DNA of 60,304 nt from Lachnospiraceae bacterium (GTDB lineage: Bacteria; Bacillota; Clostridia; Lachnospirales; Lachnospiraceae), in the NCBI GenBank assembly GCA_022767285.1, contig JALENY010000021.1, positions 1 through 60,304 on the forward strand, given 5' to 3'. The number at the start of each line of letters is the position of its first letter. The stretch's first letter is position 1. Made by a program: the position numbers and the translations under genes. The notes under the pieces are model-generated. The model made no database searches. It was not told the DNA's origin and was given only the letters and a program-made list of their open reading frames with translations. Positions 51,721 to 60,304 of this stretch are shown here, one piece after another.

Positions 51721-52570
51721 AGTTTTGGTATTTTCCTGGAGTGACGCCCTTATATTTTTTAAAAGTTTTAATAAAATAACTGAGATCATTGAATCCGCAG
51801 GCGTAGGCAATCTCTGTCACGGATTCATCCGTAGATGACAGCGCATAGCATGCATGCTCAATGCGGTGGCGATTGAGATAATCCATAGGCCGTTGATGCG
51901 TCATTTCTGCAAAGAAACGGCAGAAATATTTGGGCGACATATGAACCGCATTGGCCATATCTTCCAGAGTCAGAGAAGAAGCATAATTTTTTTCAATCAA
52001 TTCCAGTACACTCTTTAATTGTTTGACGCGTTTGAATTCCCGTCGGGTCTGGGGGGCTTCCGTATCACGGAAGTAAAAATGTCCGGTGTATACGGCACCG
52101 AGAAAATGATAGATTTCTCCGAACACGGTCAGTTCATAACCTTCCGGCTGGTTGCTCATGGCTTCAAAAATATTCCATACGATATCGTGAATCAGTCGGT
52201 TATCGGATTTGAAATGACGGTAAACTAATATGCTGTGATCCACAATAGACTGCACCATCTTTTTGCAGCTCGGATTGTGCTTTAAAAAGGTATTCATGTC
52301 AAAAACAAGGCACTCATATACACAGTCAAAAGGGATGCCGCTGTGCAGTGTTCCGCTGCTGATAAAGAGCACATCGCCTTTTCCGGCGATGACTTCCTGA
52401 CCGTCCAGATTCGCATGAAATTCTCCGCTTAAAATGCGAATAAATTCATACTCTATGTGCCAGTGATAGTTCATAATATAGCGTGGATAGTGGAAGTCAA
52501 CATGGTAGTATTCAAAGGGAAAATCAATGGTTCCGCGCTGTTCGTTCTCATTATATTCGTGAAATTGCAT
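51719..52570 (-). CDS. AraC-family regulator, probable activator of fucI-fucU
   Basis: A 283-residue regulator with an N-terminal cupin (YHWHIEYEFIRILSGEFHANLDG... GDVLFISSGTLHSGIP) and C-terminal paired HTH motifs (LTLEDMANAVHMSPKYFCRFFAEMTHQRPMDYL and VTEIAYACGFNDLSYFIKTFKKYKGVTP). GAGGAGGTTC precedes the ATG. It is transcribed divergently from fucI, whose promoter lacks a good -35 box, so it is the likely fucose-responsive activator. Confidence 0.93.
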   Translation of the reverse strand: MQFHEYNENEQRGTIDFPFEYYHVDFHYPRYIMNYHWHIEYEFIRILSGEFHANLDGQEVIAGKGDVLFISSGTLHSGIPFDCVYECLVFDMNTFLKHNPSCKKMVQSIVDHSILVYRHFKSDNRLIHDIVWNIFEAMSNQPEGYELTVFGEIYHFLGAVYTGHFYFRDTEAPQTRREFKRVKQLKSVLELIEKNYASSLTLEDMANAVHMSPKYFCRFFAEMTHQRPMDYLNRHRIEHACYALSSTDESVTEIAYACGFNDLSYFIKTFKKYKGVTPGKYQN

Positions 52571-52741
52571 AAATGAACCTCCTCAAAATTGGTACTTATA
52601 CATGAAACGGATAAAAAGGTGAATATTTTTACACTTTTAGTTATTATAACACTAGAAATATTGTTTTTTCAATCGTATAATACAAACATAAAGCGGATGC
52701 ATTTCCGCACAAAAAGAAAAAGAAAACGGAGGTAATGTAAA
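52571..52741. promoter_or_regulatory. divergent promoter region araC / fucI
   Basis: On plus, TATAAT (52676-52681) has no recognisable -35 box at the proper distance (TAGAAA), suggesting activation by the AraC protein. On minus, TTGAAA, 18 bp, TATAAT overlaps the same stretch (about 52643-52672), so the two promoters compete. Confidence 0.55.
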
Positions 52742-54538
52742 ATGGCAGAAAGCAGATTAATCGGTGGATATCCTGTAATTGGTATCAGACCAACTATCGA
52801 TGGTAGAAGGGGACCTTTGAAAGTTCGTGAGAGTCTGGAAGAACAGACAATGGGCATGGCAAAGGCTGCTGCAAAATTATTTGAAGAAAACCTGAAATAT
52901 ACGAATGGTGAGCCGGTTAAGGTTGTTATCGCTGATACGACAATCGGACGTGTTGCTGAAGCTGCAGCTTGCGCTGAAAAATTCAGAAAAGAAGGCGTTG
53001 ACATTACTCTTACTGTAACACCGTGCTGGTGCTATGGATCTGAAACAATGGATATGGAACCGACCACCATCAAAGGTGTTTGGGGATTAAATGCAACTGA
53101 GAGACCGGGTGCTGTATATCTGGCATCTGTACTGGCAACACATGCACAGAAAGGTCTTCCGGCATTTGGTATTTACGGACATGACGTAGTTGATGCTGAT
53201 GATGCCACAATCGGTGAAGACATAAAAGAAAAACTGTTAAGATTTGGTCGTGCAGCAGTAGCAGTAGCTACCATGAGAGGAAAATCTTATCTGCAGATCG
53301 GTTCCATCTGTATGGGTATCGGCGGATCCATCATTGATTCTGACTTTATGGAATCCTATCTTGGTATGCGTGTTGAGTCTGTTGACGAAGTAGAAATCAT
53401 CCGTCGTATGACAGAAGGTATCTATGATGAAGCTGAATTCCAGAAAGCTCTTGCATGGGCAAAAGAAAAATGTGTGATTGGCTTTGATAAGAACCCGGAT
53501 TTCGTTAAAAAATCAGATGCTGAAAAAGAAGAGCAGTTTGAGTTTGTAGTAAAGATGGCAGTTATCATTAAAGACCTGATGAACGGCAACAAGAACCTTC
53601 CGGCAGGCCGCGAAGAGGAAGCTGTTGGACACAACGCAATCGCAGCTGGTTTCCAGGGACAGAGACAGTGGACAGACTTCTATCCGAATGGTGACTTTGC
53701 AGAAGCAGTTCTGAATACTTCCTTTGACTGGAACGGAGCAAGAGAGCCGTACATTCTCGCTACAGAGAATGACGTACTGAATGGACTTGGCATGCTGTTT
53801 ATGAAACTTCTGACAAACCGTGCTCAGATGTTCGCAGACGTTCGTACATACTGGAGCGGTGACGCTGTTAAGAGAGTAACCGGCTACGAAATCGAAGGAA
53901 AAGCAAAAGAAGCAGGCGGATTTATCCACCTTATCAACTCCGGTGCTTGCTGTCTGGATGCAAACGGCGGTGCAAAAGATACAGATGGCAACGCAGTTAT
54001 GAAACCGTGGTATGAAGTGACGGAAGCTGATCAGGATGCAATTATGGCTGCTACTACATGGAATGCAGCTGACAACGGATACTTCCGTGGCGGCGGATTC
54101 TCATCCAGATTCTTAACCAAAGATGAAATGCCGGCTACAATGATCCGTCTGAATCTTGTAAAAGGCCTTGGCCCGGTTCTGCAGATTGCAGAAGGCTGGA
54201 CCGTAGCACTTCCGGATGATGTAAATGATGCCCTTTGGAAGAGAACTGACTACACATGGCCGTGTACATGGTTCGCTCCGAGATGCAACGGAAAAGAAGG
54301 CGCATTCAAAGATGCTTACAGCGTAATGAACAATTGGGGCGCTAACCACGGTGCAATCTCCTATGGACACATCGGTGCTGACCTTATCACAATGTGCTCT
54401 ATGCTGAGAATACCGGTATGCATGCACAACGTTCCGGAAGAGAAGATCTTCAGACCGGCTGCTTGGAATGCATTTGGTATGGATAAAGAAGGCGCTGACT
54501 ACAGAGCATGTGCAGCTTACGGCCCGTTCTACAAATAA
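52742..54538 (+). CDS. fucI: L-fucose isomerase
   Basis: A 598-residue Mn-dependent ketol isomerase (L-fucose to L-fuculose; also D-arabinose), full length for the family. Recognisable segments are [25 protein letters not shown] at the N-terminus, [41 protein letters not shown] and the C-terminal [34 protein letters not shown] precedes the ATG. It starts a small operon with fucU, 12 kb from fucA but next to the BMC locus. Confidence 0.97.
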   Translation: MAESRLIGGYPVIGIRPTIDGRRGPLKVRESLEEQTMGMAKAAAKLFEENLKYTNGEPVKVVIADTTIGRVAEAAACAEKFRKEGVDITLTVTPCWCYGSETMDMEPTTIKGVWGLNATERPGAVYLASVLATHAQKGLPAFGIYGHDVVDADDATIGEDIKEKLLRFGRAAVAVATMRGKSYLQIGSICMGIGGSIIDSDFMESYLGMRVESVDEVEIIRRMTEGIYDEAEFQKALAWAKEKCVIGFDKNPDFVKKSDAEKEEQFEFVVKMAVIIKDLMNGNKNLPAGREEEAVGHNAIAAGFQGQRQWTDFYPNGDFAEAVLNTSFDWNGAREPYILATENDVLNGLGMLFMKLLTNRAQMFADVRTYWSGDAVKRVTGYEIEGKAKEAGGFIHLINSGACCLDANGGAKDTDGNAVMKPWYEVTEADQDAIMAATTWNAADNGYFRGGGFSSRFLTKDEMPATMIRLNLVKGLGPVLQIAEGWTVALPDDVNDALWKRTDYTWPCTWFAPRCNGKEGAFKDAYSVMNNWGANHGAISYGHIGADLITMCSMLRIPVCMHNVPEEKIFRPAAWNAFGMDKEGADYRACAAYGPFYK

Positions 54539-54575
54539 GATAATAAAAACGAATCTGTGAAATTAAGATAGTAAT

Positions 54576-54608
54576 TTGTGGGGTTGTCGCAGAGGCGCAA
54601 CCTCACAA
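54576..54608 (+). terminator. intra-operon hairpin between fucI and fucU
   Basis: TTGTGGGGTTG pairs with CAACCTCACAA (54576-54586 with 54598-54608; one G-T). No T run, so attenuator or stabiliser. Confidence 0.5.
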
Positions 54609-54659
54609 TTCATATCATCAGCAGTTGCAGAAAAAACAGTGATCAAGGAGAGATAAAAT

Positions 54660-55106
54660 ATGTTAAAAGGAATCCCGAAGATTTTATCACCAGAGTTATT
54701 GAAAGTATTATGTGAAATGGGCCATAGCGACCGTCTTGTAATTGCAGACGGAAACTTTCCGTCCGAATCCATGGGAAAAGATGCTATCGTTATCCGTATG
54801 GATGGACACGGCGTTCCGGAAATACTGGATGCAATCCTTCAGGTATTTCCGCTGGATACCTATGTAGAAAAACCGGTCAATCTGATGCAGCTGATGCCGA
54901 ACGATGTTGGAAGAGTAGAAACTCCTATCTGGGATACCTACAAAGAAATCGTTGCAAAACATGATGATCGTGGTGCAGATGCAATCGGAAATATTGAACG
55001 CTTCCAGTTCTACGATGAAGCTCAGAAAGTATATGCTATCATCGCAACCGGTGAATCTGCAATTTATGCAAACGTCATGCTGCAGAAGGGTGTAGTAGTT
55101 GACTGA
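54660..55106 (+). CDS. fucU: L-fucose mutarotase
   Basis: A 148-residue RbsD/FucU-family mutarotase interconverting fucose anomers. It shows MLKGIPKILSPELLKVLCEMGHSDRLVIADGNFPSES with the catalytic His (H22) and metal-free active site, VNLMQLMP and FYDEAQKVYAIIATGESAIYAN. AAGGAGAGAT precedes the ATG. It supplies the isomerase with the right anomer. Confidence 0.95.
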   Translation: MLKGIPKILSPELLKVLCEMGHSDRLVIADGNFPSESMGKDAIVIRMDGHGVPEILDAILQVFPLDTYVEKPVNLMQLMPNDVGRVETPIWDTYKEIVAKHDDRGADAIGNIERFQFYDEAQKVYAIIATGESAIYANVMLQKGVVVD

Positions 55107-55177
55107 TCCGCCATGAAATACGGTTTGCATGATGCAGAGCATAATCTTGTAAAAGACATATAAAGTTTAGTATTAAG

Positions 55178-55210
55178 AAAAGCATCGATGGCAGCATCGG
55201 TGCTTTTTTC
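55178..55210 (+). terminator. terminator after fucU
   Basis: AAAAGCATCGATG pairs with CATCGGTGCTTTT (one G-T), GCAG loop, followed by Ts. Confidence 0.85.
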
Positions 55211-55329
55211 TGGCTAAACGAAAAATGAGATCTTCCTTCGTAAACAATGACATTTTCCAACACTCACTTTATTTTTTTATTAAAATCTACTATAATATAT
55301 TTATAAAATTCATAAAAAAGAGGTAACCC

Positions 55330-56961
55330 ATGTATTACAAAGTACTCCTTGTAGATGATGAAATTCTGGTTCGTGATGCCATCAGGGAAAACCTGGACTG
55401 GAATGGACTTGGCTATGAACTGGTTGGAGACTGCTCCAACGGAAAAGAAGCGATGGAATTTGTAAAAAAGAATGATGTAGATCTGGTGATCACGGACATC
55501 TGTATGCCTTTTGTGGACGGAATGCAGCTCAGTGAATTTCTGTATAATAATTATCCGGAAATCCTGATTATTGTATTCAGCGGCTTCGGTGAATTTGAAT
55601 ATGCCAAAAAAGCAATCCAGTATAAAGTATCGGAATATATCCTGAAGCCGGTAACGGCTTTGGAACTTTCGGAAGTTTTGACAAGGCTGAAGGACAAGTT
55701 GGACCGCCAGTCTTTCCAGGAGAAAAAACTGGAAAAACTTCAAAAAGCTTATAAGAACTATCGGAAAAATGAATCACTGATTGCATCCAGATCTCTGTGT
55801 AATCTTATCATGGGGACACAGGATATCACCATTACCACCCATGAACTGGAGGAGCTTGGCTTTCAATTTCAGGCCTCGGATTACCGTGTGGCGGTTGCGG
55901 ACATTGATATCTATTCCTCTCTGTATGAGGTGGATGAGAATTCAAAAAAGGAAAGTGCCCTGATGTCCTTTGTAGTGGAAAATATCAGCAACGAGATTTT
56001 GGAAAAAAACAATGCCGGAGTAGCCTTTAAAGACACCAATAATCGTGTGTTCCTGCTTTTACATACAAATACGCCAAAGGAATTTTTGAAACAGACTCAG
56101 GTAATTTGCCGGGAGATACAGGAGTGTGTCTTTGATGCGATGAAATTGACGGTATCGATTACTATTGGTCAGTATGTGCAGAAACTGGAGGAATTGCATC
56201 TTTCTTATGATGATGCCATGCAGGCGCTGGCTTATCGCTATGCAAAAGGTGACAGTATGCTTGTGGACTGCGAGCTGTCGCGGGATAAATTTGACCATGA
56301 AGTCGTTCAGGATAAATGGATGACACAGTTGAAAAATGCGGTAAAGGGCAACCAGATCGACGAAATTGAAAGTGCTTTCTCAGATTTGGAACAATTCTAC
56401 GCGAATCAATTTATTAAAAGAGATCGAATTATCATCAATATGCAGCAAATCAGCCGGGAACTGGTGGATTTGTCCATTCTGTTAAAGGGCGAAAGCGATT
56501 GGAATGATAAAAGAAATCAGCTGCTGAATTCGATCATAAAATCTAAAAGCTGTCAGCAGGCAGTGGAAAAGGTAAAAGAATATGCTATATCGGTGGCTGA
56601 GGAACTGAGCGATTCCGTATCTACCAGTGCCCAGCGTCAGGCAATGCTTGCTATGAGCTACATAAAAGACAATTATTGGAAAGCGGATCTGAATCTGAAT
56701 CATATCTGCAATTATCTGAATATCAGTACCAGCTATTTCAGCAGCCTTTTTAAAGAAGCGACAGGAGAGACTTTTATGGAAGTGCTGATTCGTGTCCGGA
56801 TGGATAAGGCAAAGGAACTTCTTGAGCAAACGACACTGAAAAACTATGAGATAGCGGAGCGGGTGGGATTTAGCGATCCCCATTATTTTAGTATTTCCTT
56901 TAAGAAAATGACTGGAATGTCACCGACAGAATACGCGAAGGAGAAGCGCAGGAATGACTAA
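55330..56961 (+). CDS. yesN: YesN-type response regulator (receiver + AraC output)
   Basis: A 543-residue DNA-binding response regulator. The N-terminal receiver has phospho-acceptor D56 in DLVITDICMPFVDG and the conserved K near 110 (EYILKPV). A coiled-coil/ligand-like central region of about 300 residues follows. The C-terminal AraC HTH pair is LNHICNYLNISTSYFSSLFKEATGETFMEVL and NYEIAERVGFSDPHYFSISFKKMTGMSPTEY. AAAGAGGTAA precedes the ATG. It overlaps the kinase gene by 8 bp. The likely target is the sugar transporter operon starting at 59933. Confidence 0.95.
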   Translation: MYYKVLLVDDEILVRDAIRENLDWNGLGYELVGDCSNGKEAMEFVKKNDVDLVITDICMPFVDGMQLSEFLYNNYPEILIIVFSGFGEFEYAKKAIQYKVSEYILKPVTALELSEVLTRLKDKLDRQSFQEKKLEKLQKAYKNYRKNESLIASRSLCNLIMGTQDITITTHELEELGFQFQASDYRVAVADIDIYSSLYEVDENSKKESALMSFVVENISNEILEKNNAGVAFKDTNNRVFLLLHTNTPKEFLKQTQVICREIQECVFDAMKLTVSITIGQYVQKLEELHLSYDDAMQALAYRYAKGDSMLVDCELSRDKFDHEVVQDKWMTQLKNAVKGNQIDEIESAFSDLEQFYANQFIKRDRIIINMQQISRELVDLSILLKGESDWNDKRNQLLNSIIKSKSCQQAVEKVKEYAISVAEELSDSVSTSAQRQAMLAMSYIKDNYWKADLNLNHICNYLNISTSYFSSLFKEATGETFMEVLIRVRMDKAKELLEQTTLKNYEIAERVGFSDPHYFSISFKKMTGMSPTEYAKEKRRND

Positions 56962-58756
56962 AGAAAAAAAGAAAAAGCCGCTGTTGGGAAGGTTCAGCAG
57001 TATTCGTTGGGCTATGCTGGTCTCATTTTCCAGTATCATGCTGGTAGCTCTTTTGATCTTTCTGATCATTGCTCTTAACTATACCAGCAATACGGTATTG
57101 GAAAATGCAATTGATTATTCTTCTCAGTTGATTACGCAGGTAAACTACGATATCGATTCTTATATTGACTATATGGAGAATATCTCTTCGATGGTGTCGG
57201 AGAGCAGTGATGTCCAGGGCTATTTTTTCGGCGAAAACAGCTCCGTTGCGGAGTCGGAAAACCAGAGAAGCCGGATTCAGGCGCAGTTTTCCACTATTAT
57301 GGAAGGACGAAAGGATATCTCCAATATTGCGATCACGACCCATAATGGGAAGAGTATGGTGAATGTTGGAAACAGTGAGCTGAACAAAACCGTTGACATT
57401 GAAAATCTGGACTGGTATGGGGCTGCCATGAATTCTGAGGACGGGATTGCCCTTTCTTCTTCTCATGTGCAAAATGCGATTCGCAGCAGCTATCAGTGGG
57501 TGATCACATTAAGCCGCGCACTGACAAATAAATGGACCGGAGAACGGGAAGGTGTCTTTTTCATAGACTTGAATTATGAAGCAATCAGTACCCTTTGCAA
57601 CAACAATAAAATCGGAAAACGGGGTTATGTCTTTATCATTGATTCCGGCGGAAATCTCATTTATCATCCCAAGCAGCAGCTGATTTACGGAGGACTGCTG
57701 AATGAATACATCAGTGAGATTATGGAATGTGAGACAGATTATCTGGAACTTCCGGATGGTGATGACACAAGACTTTACACAAAATGCACCTCAGAAAAAA
57801 CCGGATGGACGGTGGTTGGGATGGCTTATACTTCCGAACTGCTGAAAAACAACAAGCAGACTCAGCTTCTATATATTATGATGGCGATTATACTGATTGT
57901 GGCGACGGTTCTGGTATCTGTGGGAATTGCAGCAGCGATTACAAAGCCGGTAGAGCAGCTTCGGGATGCCATGGAACGGGTGGAGCATGGAGAATTTGCA
58001 AATGCAAATGTTGAAGTTATGGTCAACAATGAGATTGGCAGTCTGACGAATTCGTTTAATGTGATGACTGATCAGATACAGAAACTGATGGAACAGAACA
58101 TTTATGAACAGAAACAGAAACGAAAAAGTGAACTACGGGCTCTGCAGGCACAGATCAACCCACATTTTTTGTATAATACGCTGGATTCCATTATCTGGAT
58201 GGCAGAAGGAAAGAAAAACAGGGAAGTAGTGCTGATGACATCGGCACTGGCCAGACTATTGCGGCAGAGTATCAGCGCGGAAAATGAACTGGTACCGCTG
58301 ATACAGGAAATTGACTATGTGAAAAACTATCTGGCTATTCAGAAAATGCGTTATAAGGATAAATTGGAATATGAGATAGAAGTAGAGCCATCTGTGAAGT
58401 TTGTTCAGATCATTAAGCTGGTTCTCCAGCCTCTGGTGGAAAATGCCATTTATCATGGATTGAAATATAAAGAAGGAATGGGACATCTGAGTATTCGCGC
58501 ATATATGAAGGAAACACAGGTTTGCATCGAAATTGCAGATGACGGTGTGGGTATGACACAGGAGGTGTTGGATCATATTTTTGACCAGCATAAAATTGAT
58601 AGTTCCCGCAATGGCGTGGGTGTTTATAATGTGCAGCAGCGGCTGCAGTTGTATTATGGAGAGGACTATGGAGTACGATTTGTGAGCAGTCCGAATGAAG
58701 GAACGACAGCCATTGTATCTATTCCGGCAAGTGGAGGTGAAGAGAATGAAGCATAA
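56954..58756 (+). CDS. yesM: YesM-type sensor histidine kinase
   Basis: A 600-residue membrane kinase. TM1 is at about residues 18-42 (WAMLVSFSSIMLVALLIFLIIA). An extracellular dCache-like domain of ~250 residues follows, then TM2 near 300-325 (YIMMAIILIVATVLVSVGIAAAI), HAMP, the His_kinase motif LQAQINPHFLYNTLDSI with H404, and a C-terminal ATPase (LVENAIYHGLKYK, DDGVGM). It phosphorylates YesN. The stop overlaps the next gene's start by 11 bp, so kinase and sugar-binding protein are made together. Confidence 0.95.
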   Translation: MTKEKKKKPLLGRFSSIRWAMLVSFSSIMLVALLIFLIIALNYTSNTVLENAIDYSSQLITQVNYDIDSYIDYMENISSMVSESSDVQGYFFGENSSVAESENQRSRIQAQFSTIMEGRKDISNIAITTHNGKSMVNVGNSELNKTVDIENLDWYGAAMNSEDGIALSSSHVQNAIRSSYQWVITLSRALTNKWTGEREGVFFIDLNYEAISTLCNNNKIGKRGYVFIIDSGGNLIYHPKQQLIYGGLLNEYISEIMECETDYLELPDGDDTRLYTKCTSEKTGWTVVGMAYTSELLKNNKQTQLLYIMMAIILIVATVLVSVGIAAAITKPVEQLRDAMERVEHGEFANANVEVMVNNEIGSLTNSFNVMTDQIQKLMEQNIYEQKQKRKSELRALQAQINPHFLYNTLDSIIWMAEGKKNREVVLMTSALARLLRQSISAENELVPLIQEIDYVKNYLAIQKMRYKDKLEYEIEVEPSVKFVQIIKLVLQPLVENAIYHGLKYKEGMGHLSIRAYMKETQVCIEIADDGVGMTQEVLDHIFDQHKIDSSRNGVGVYNVQQRLQLYYGEDYGVRFVSSPNEGTTAIVSIPASGGEENEA

Positions 58757-59729
58757 AAGGAAGAAAATTCTGATTGCAGCTGCCGTTCTTTGCCTGGCTG
58801 TCGTGATCGGCTTTATTGTGCATCGTCTGCTGAAGCCGGAAAAGGAACCTTATCGAATCGTTCTGATTCCCAAAATAGTTGATGAGACAAATGATTTCTG
58901 GACTTCTCTGATCAGCGGTGCCGAGATGGCGGCTCAGGAATTCGGGGTTGAGCTTGAGGTGCGTGCCGGTACTTCTGAGGAAGACTTCGAAGGTCAGAAT
59001 CAGATCCTTCAGGAAGTGATTCTGGAAAAACCGGATGCCATTCTGATGGCACCCTGCAGTTTTACAGAAAGTACGGAGCTTTTGAAAGAAGTGCGGAAAC
59101 AGAAAATTCGGCTGGGGCTTGTGGACTCGATCGTAAATGAGTCTGTGGAAGATCTGATTGTGGCCACTGATAATGTATACGCAGGTAAGTGTCTCGGCGA
59201 GTATGTGGCAGGACAAATCGGGGACATAGAACCATGTATTGCTGTCATTGGTCATGTAAAAGGTTCCTCTACTGCACAGCAGCGCGAAGCAGGTATCCGG
59301 GATGGTCTGGGTGAATATGAGCCATACATCAAGGAAGTAGTCTACTGCGGTTCTGTATATGATAAAGCCTATGAACTTGCCGGTGAATTGATGGATAAAT
59401 ATCCGGATCTGAACGTTCTTATTGGCCTGAATGAATATTCTGCTGTGGGGATGGCCAGGGCTGTGCGGGATGCCGGAAAAGAAGATGTGATTTTTGTCGT
59501 GGGGTTTGATAGTTCCATCGAGGAAATACAGCTGATGGAGGAAGGCATTTTTCAGGGTATCGTCATTCAGAAACCATTTAATATAGGATACCTAAGCGTC
59601 TCGCAGATGGTAAAGTTTCTGGAAAATCAAAACATAAAGCATAATGTTGATTCCGGATACGAGTTGATCACAATGGAAAATTTATATACAGAAGAGAATC
59701 AGAAATTGCTGTTTCCATTCGTTGAGTAG
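58746..59729 (+). CDS. membrane-anchored sugar-binding protein (periplasmic-binding-protein-like, type 1)
   Basis: A 327-residue protein: basic start, one hydrophobic segment at about residues 8-28 (ILIAAAVLCLAVVIGFIVH), then a ribose/galactose-type binding fold (YRIVLIPKIVDETNDFWTSLISGAEMAAQEFGVE, PDAILMAPCS, LIGLNEYSAVGMARAV). No lipobox or clear cleavage site is seen, so it is probably tethered by an uncleaved anchor. Tight coupling to the YesM gene recalls XylFII-LytS-YesN systems, in which an anchored binding protein passes sugar occupancy to the kinase. The ATG at 58746 follows GGAGGTG. It could instead be the transporter's own binding protein. Confidence 0.88.
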   Translation: MKHKRKKILIAAAVLCLAVVIGFIVHRLLKPEKEPYRIVLIPKIVDETNDFWTSLISGAEMAAQEFGVELEVRAGTSEEDFEGQNQILQEVILEKPDAILMAPCSFTESTELLKEVRKQKIRLGLVDSIVNESVEDLIVATDNVYAGKCLGEYVAGQIGDIEPCIAVIGHVKGSSTAQQREAGIRDGLGEYEPYIKEVVYCGSVYDKAYELAGELMDKYPDLNVLIGLNEYSAVGMARAVRDAGKEDVIFVVGFDSSIEEIQLMEEGIFQGIVIQKPFNIGYLSVSQMVKFLENQNIKHNVDSGYELITMENLYTEENQKLLFPFVE

Positions 59730-59736
59730 CAAAAAG

Positions 59737-59762
59737 GGATGATGAAAATCATCCTTTTTTTG
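59737..59762 (+). terminator. terminator after the sensor operon
   Basis: GGATGAT / ATCATCC (59737-59743 with 59748-59754), GAAA loop, followed by a run of Ts. Confidence 0.85.
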
Positions 59763-59793
59763 CAGTTTATGAAAAAAGATGATATGAAACCAT

Positions 59794-59829
59794 AAAATTT
59801 TAACCGTTTCCCATCGGAAAATTTTAACC
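59794..59829 (+). promoter_or_regulatory. 12-bp direct repeats, candidate YesN binding sites
   Basis: AAAATTTTAACC at 59794-59805 and again at 59818-59829, start to start 24 bp, about two helical turns apart, on one face upstream of the transporter promoter. This is the usual arrangement for AraC-type activators. Confidence 0.6.
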
Positions 59830-59849
59830 TTTTTTGAGAAGATATTCAA

Positions 59850-59878
59850 TATCTTTCTTGACCGGAATATCATATAAT
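59850..59878 (+). promoter_or_regulatory. activator-dependent promoter of the sugar ABC transporter
   Basis: TATAAT (59873-59878) with a poor -35 (TATCTT, 59850-59855), 20 bp downstream of the direct repeats. A good -10 without a -35 fits activation by YesN. Confidence 0.55.
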
Positions 59879-59932
59879 TGTCACAGTTAACGGGCTATTA
59901 AGTGAGAATCCGTAAGATGGGAAGGTGAAGAC

Positions 59933-60304
59933 GTGGGTGAAGTTATTTTAACAATGAAAGGAATCGACAAGTCTTTCCCGGGTGTACATGCGCTGGATCA
60001 TGTGGATCTTGAGATCCGCAAAGGAGAGGTACACGCATTGATGGGTGAGAATGGTGCCGGAAAATCGACCCTGATGAAGGTGCTTACCGGTATCTACAGC
60101 AAAGACTCCGGAACCATAACCTATGAGGGAAAAGAAGTAGAATTCCAGAACCCGAGGGATGCGCAGGATGCGGGAATCGTCATCGTGCACCAGGAACTGA
60201 ATATGATGAACCACCTTACCGTAGCGCAGAATATCTTTATCGGGCGCGAGATGATGAGTGGAAAATTGATCAACGATTCCAAAATGAACAAAGAAGCAAA
60301 GAAA
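59933..60304 (+). CDS. mglA: sugar ABC transporter ATP-binding protein, N-terminal part (MglA/RbsA type; runs off window)
   Basis: 124 codons of a CUT2-family ATPase: [53 protein letters not shown] (Walker [10 protein letters not shown]) and [23 protein letters not shown] with the Q loop. CUT2 ATPases are double-domain (~500 residues), so most of the gene lies beyond base 60304. The GTG at 59933 follows GGGAAGGTG. With YesM/YesN and the anchored binding protein just upstream, it likely imports the monosaccharide that the system senses (galactose, fucose or similar; inference). Confidence 0.95.
   Translation, partial: MGEVILTMKGIDKSFPGVHALDHVDLEIRKGEVHALMGENGAGKSTLMKVLTGIYSKDSGTITYEGKEVEFQNPRDAQDAGIVIVHQELNMMNHLTVAQNIFIGREMMSGKLINDSKMNKEAKK

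Overview
The window looks like chromosome from a gut Firmicute of the family Lachnospiraceae (Blautia/Ruminococcus-like). This rests on the conserved yceD-rpmF / plsX-acpP-rnc-smc-ftsY backbone with clostridial gene neighbours, strong AGGAGG-type ribosome binding sites, a YesM/YesN two-component system, CUT1 sugar transporters without their own ATPase, a BadF/HgdC-type giant activase, and a fucose bacterial microcompartment (BMC) of the kind known from clostridia. The genus is an inference.

Layout. 1-661 is the 3' part of acetate kinase. 851-1568 is yceD-rpmF, closed by two tandem terminators. 1664-15940 is a more AT-rich accessory block placed between rpmF and plsX, which are usually neighbours. 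It holds an amidohydrolase, a CUT1 sugar ABC importer, two aldo-keto reductases, a GH112 beta-galactoside phosphorylase, a methylmalonate-semialdehyde-dehydrogenase-like enzyme, an AraC regulator, a cytoplasmic lectin-like beta-propeller and a beta-lactamase-fold serine hydrolase. 15974-22691 resumes the backbone (plsX, acpP, rnc, smc, ftsY), followed by threonine deaminase. 24025-28260 (minus) is a 1411-residue acyl-CoA dehydratase activase-like protein. 28529-36104 holds tgt, yajC and the amino-acid genes leuB-ilvD-ilvB-serA. 36582-40548 holds a glycogen-branching-enzyme homologue, an MscS channel and a PHP phosphoesterase.

40857-51680 is a complete BMC locus: EutS-like shell protein, EutP-like GTPase, fuculose-phosphate aldolase, CoA-acylating aldehyde dehydrogenase, Zn alcohol dehydrogenase, four hexameric shell proteins, PduL, pentameric vertex protein, PduS, PduT, DeoR regulator and iron alcohol dehydrogenase. 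An AraC regulator, fucI and fucU follow (51719-55106). Together these would take L-fucose to fuculose, and (after phosphorylation by a kinase not in the window) split fuculose-1-phosphate into DHAP and lactaldehyde inside the shell. No propanediol dehydratase is encoded here, so the compartment may disproportionate lactaldehyde to propanediol and lactoyl-CoA/lactate, or depend on a dehydratase elsewhere. 55330-60304 is a YesN-YesM system with a membrane-anchored sugar-binding protein, followed by the start of a sugar ABC transporter ATPase gene.

Most notable for follow-up: the dehydratase-less BMC; a shell gene with two translation starts; shared encapsulation peptides on four enzymes; the GH112 island with its lectin-propeller/serine-hydrolase pair; the three-component sugar sensor with direct repeats before the transporter; and a branching-enzyme homologue whose region IV His is Arg. 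No rRNA, tRNA, CRISPR array, transposase or integrase was recognised.
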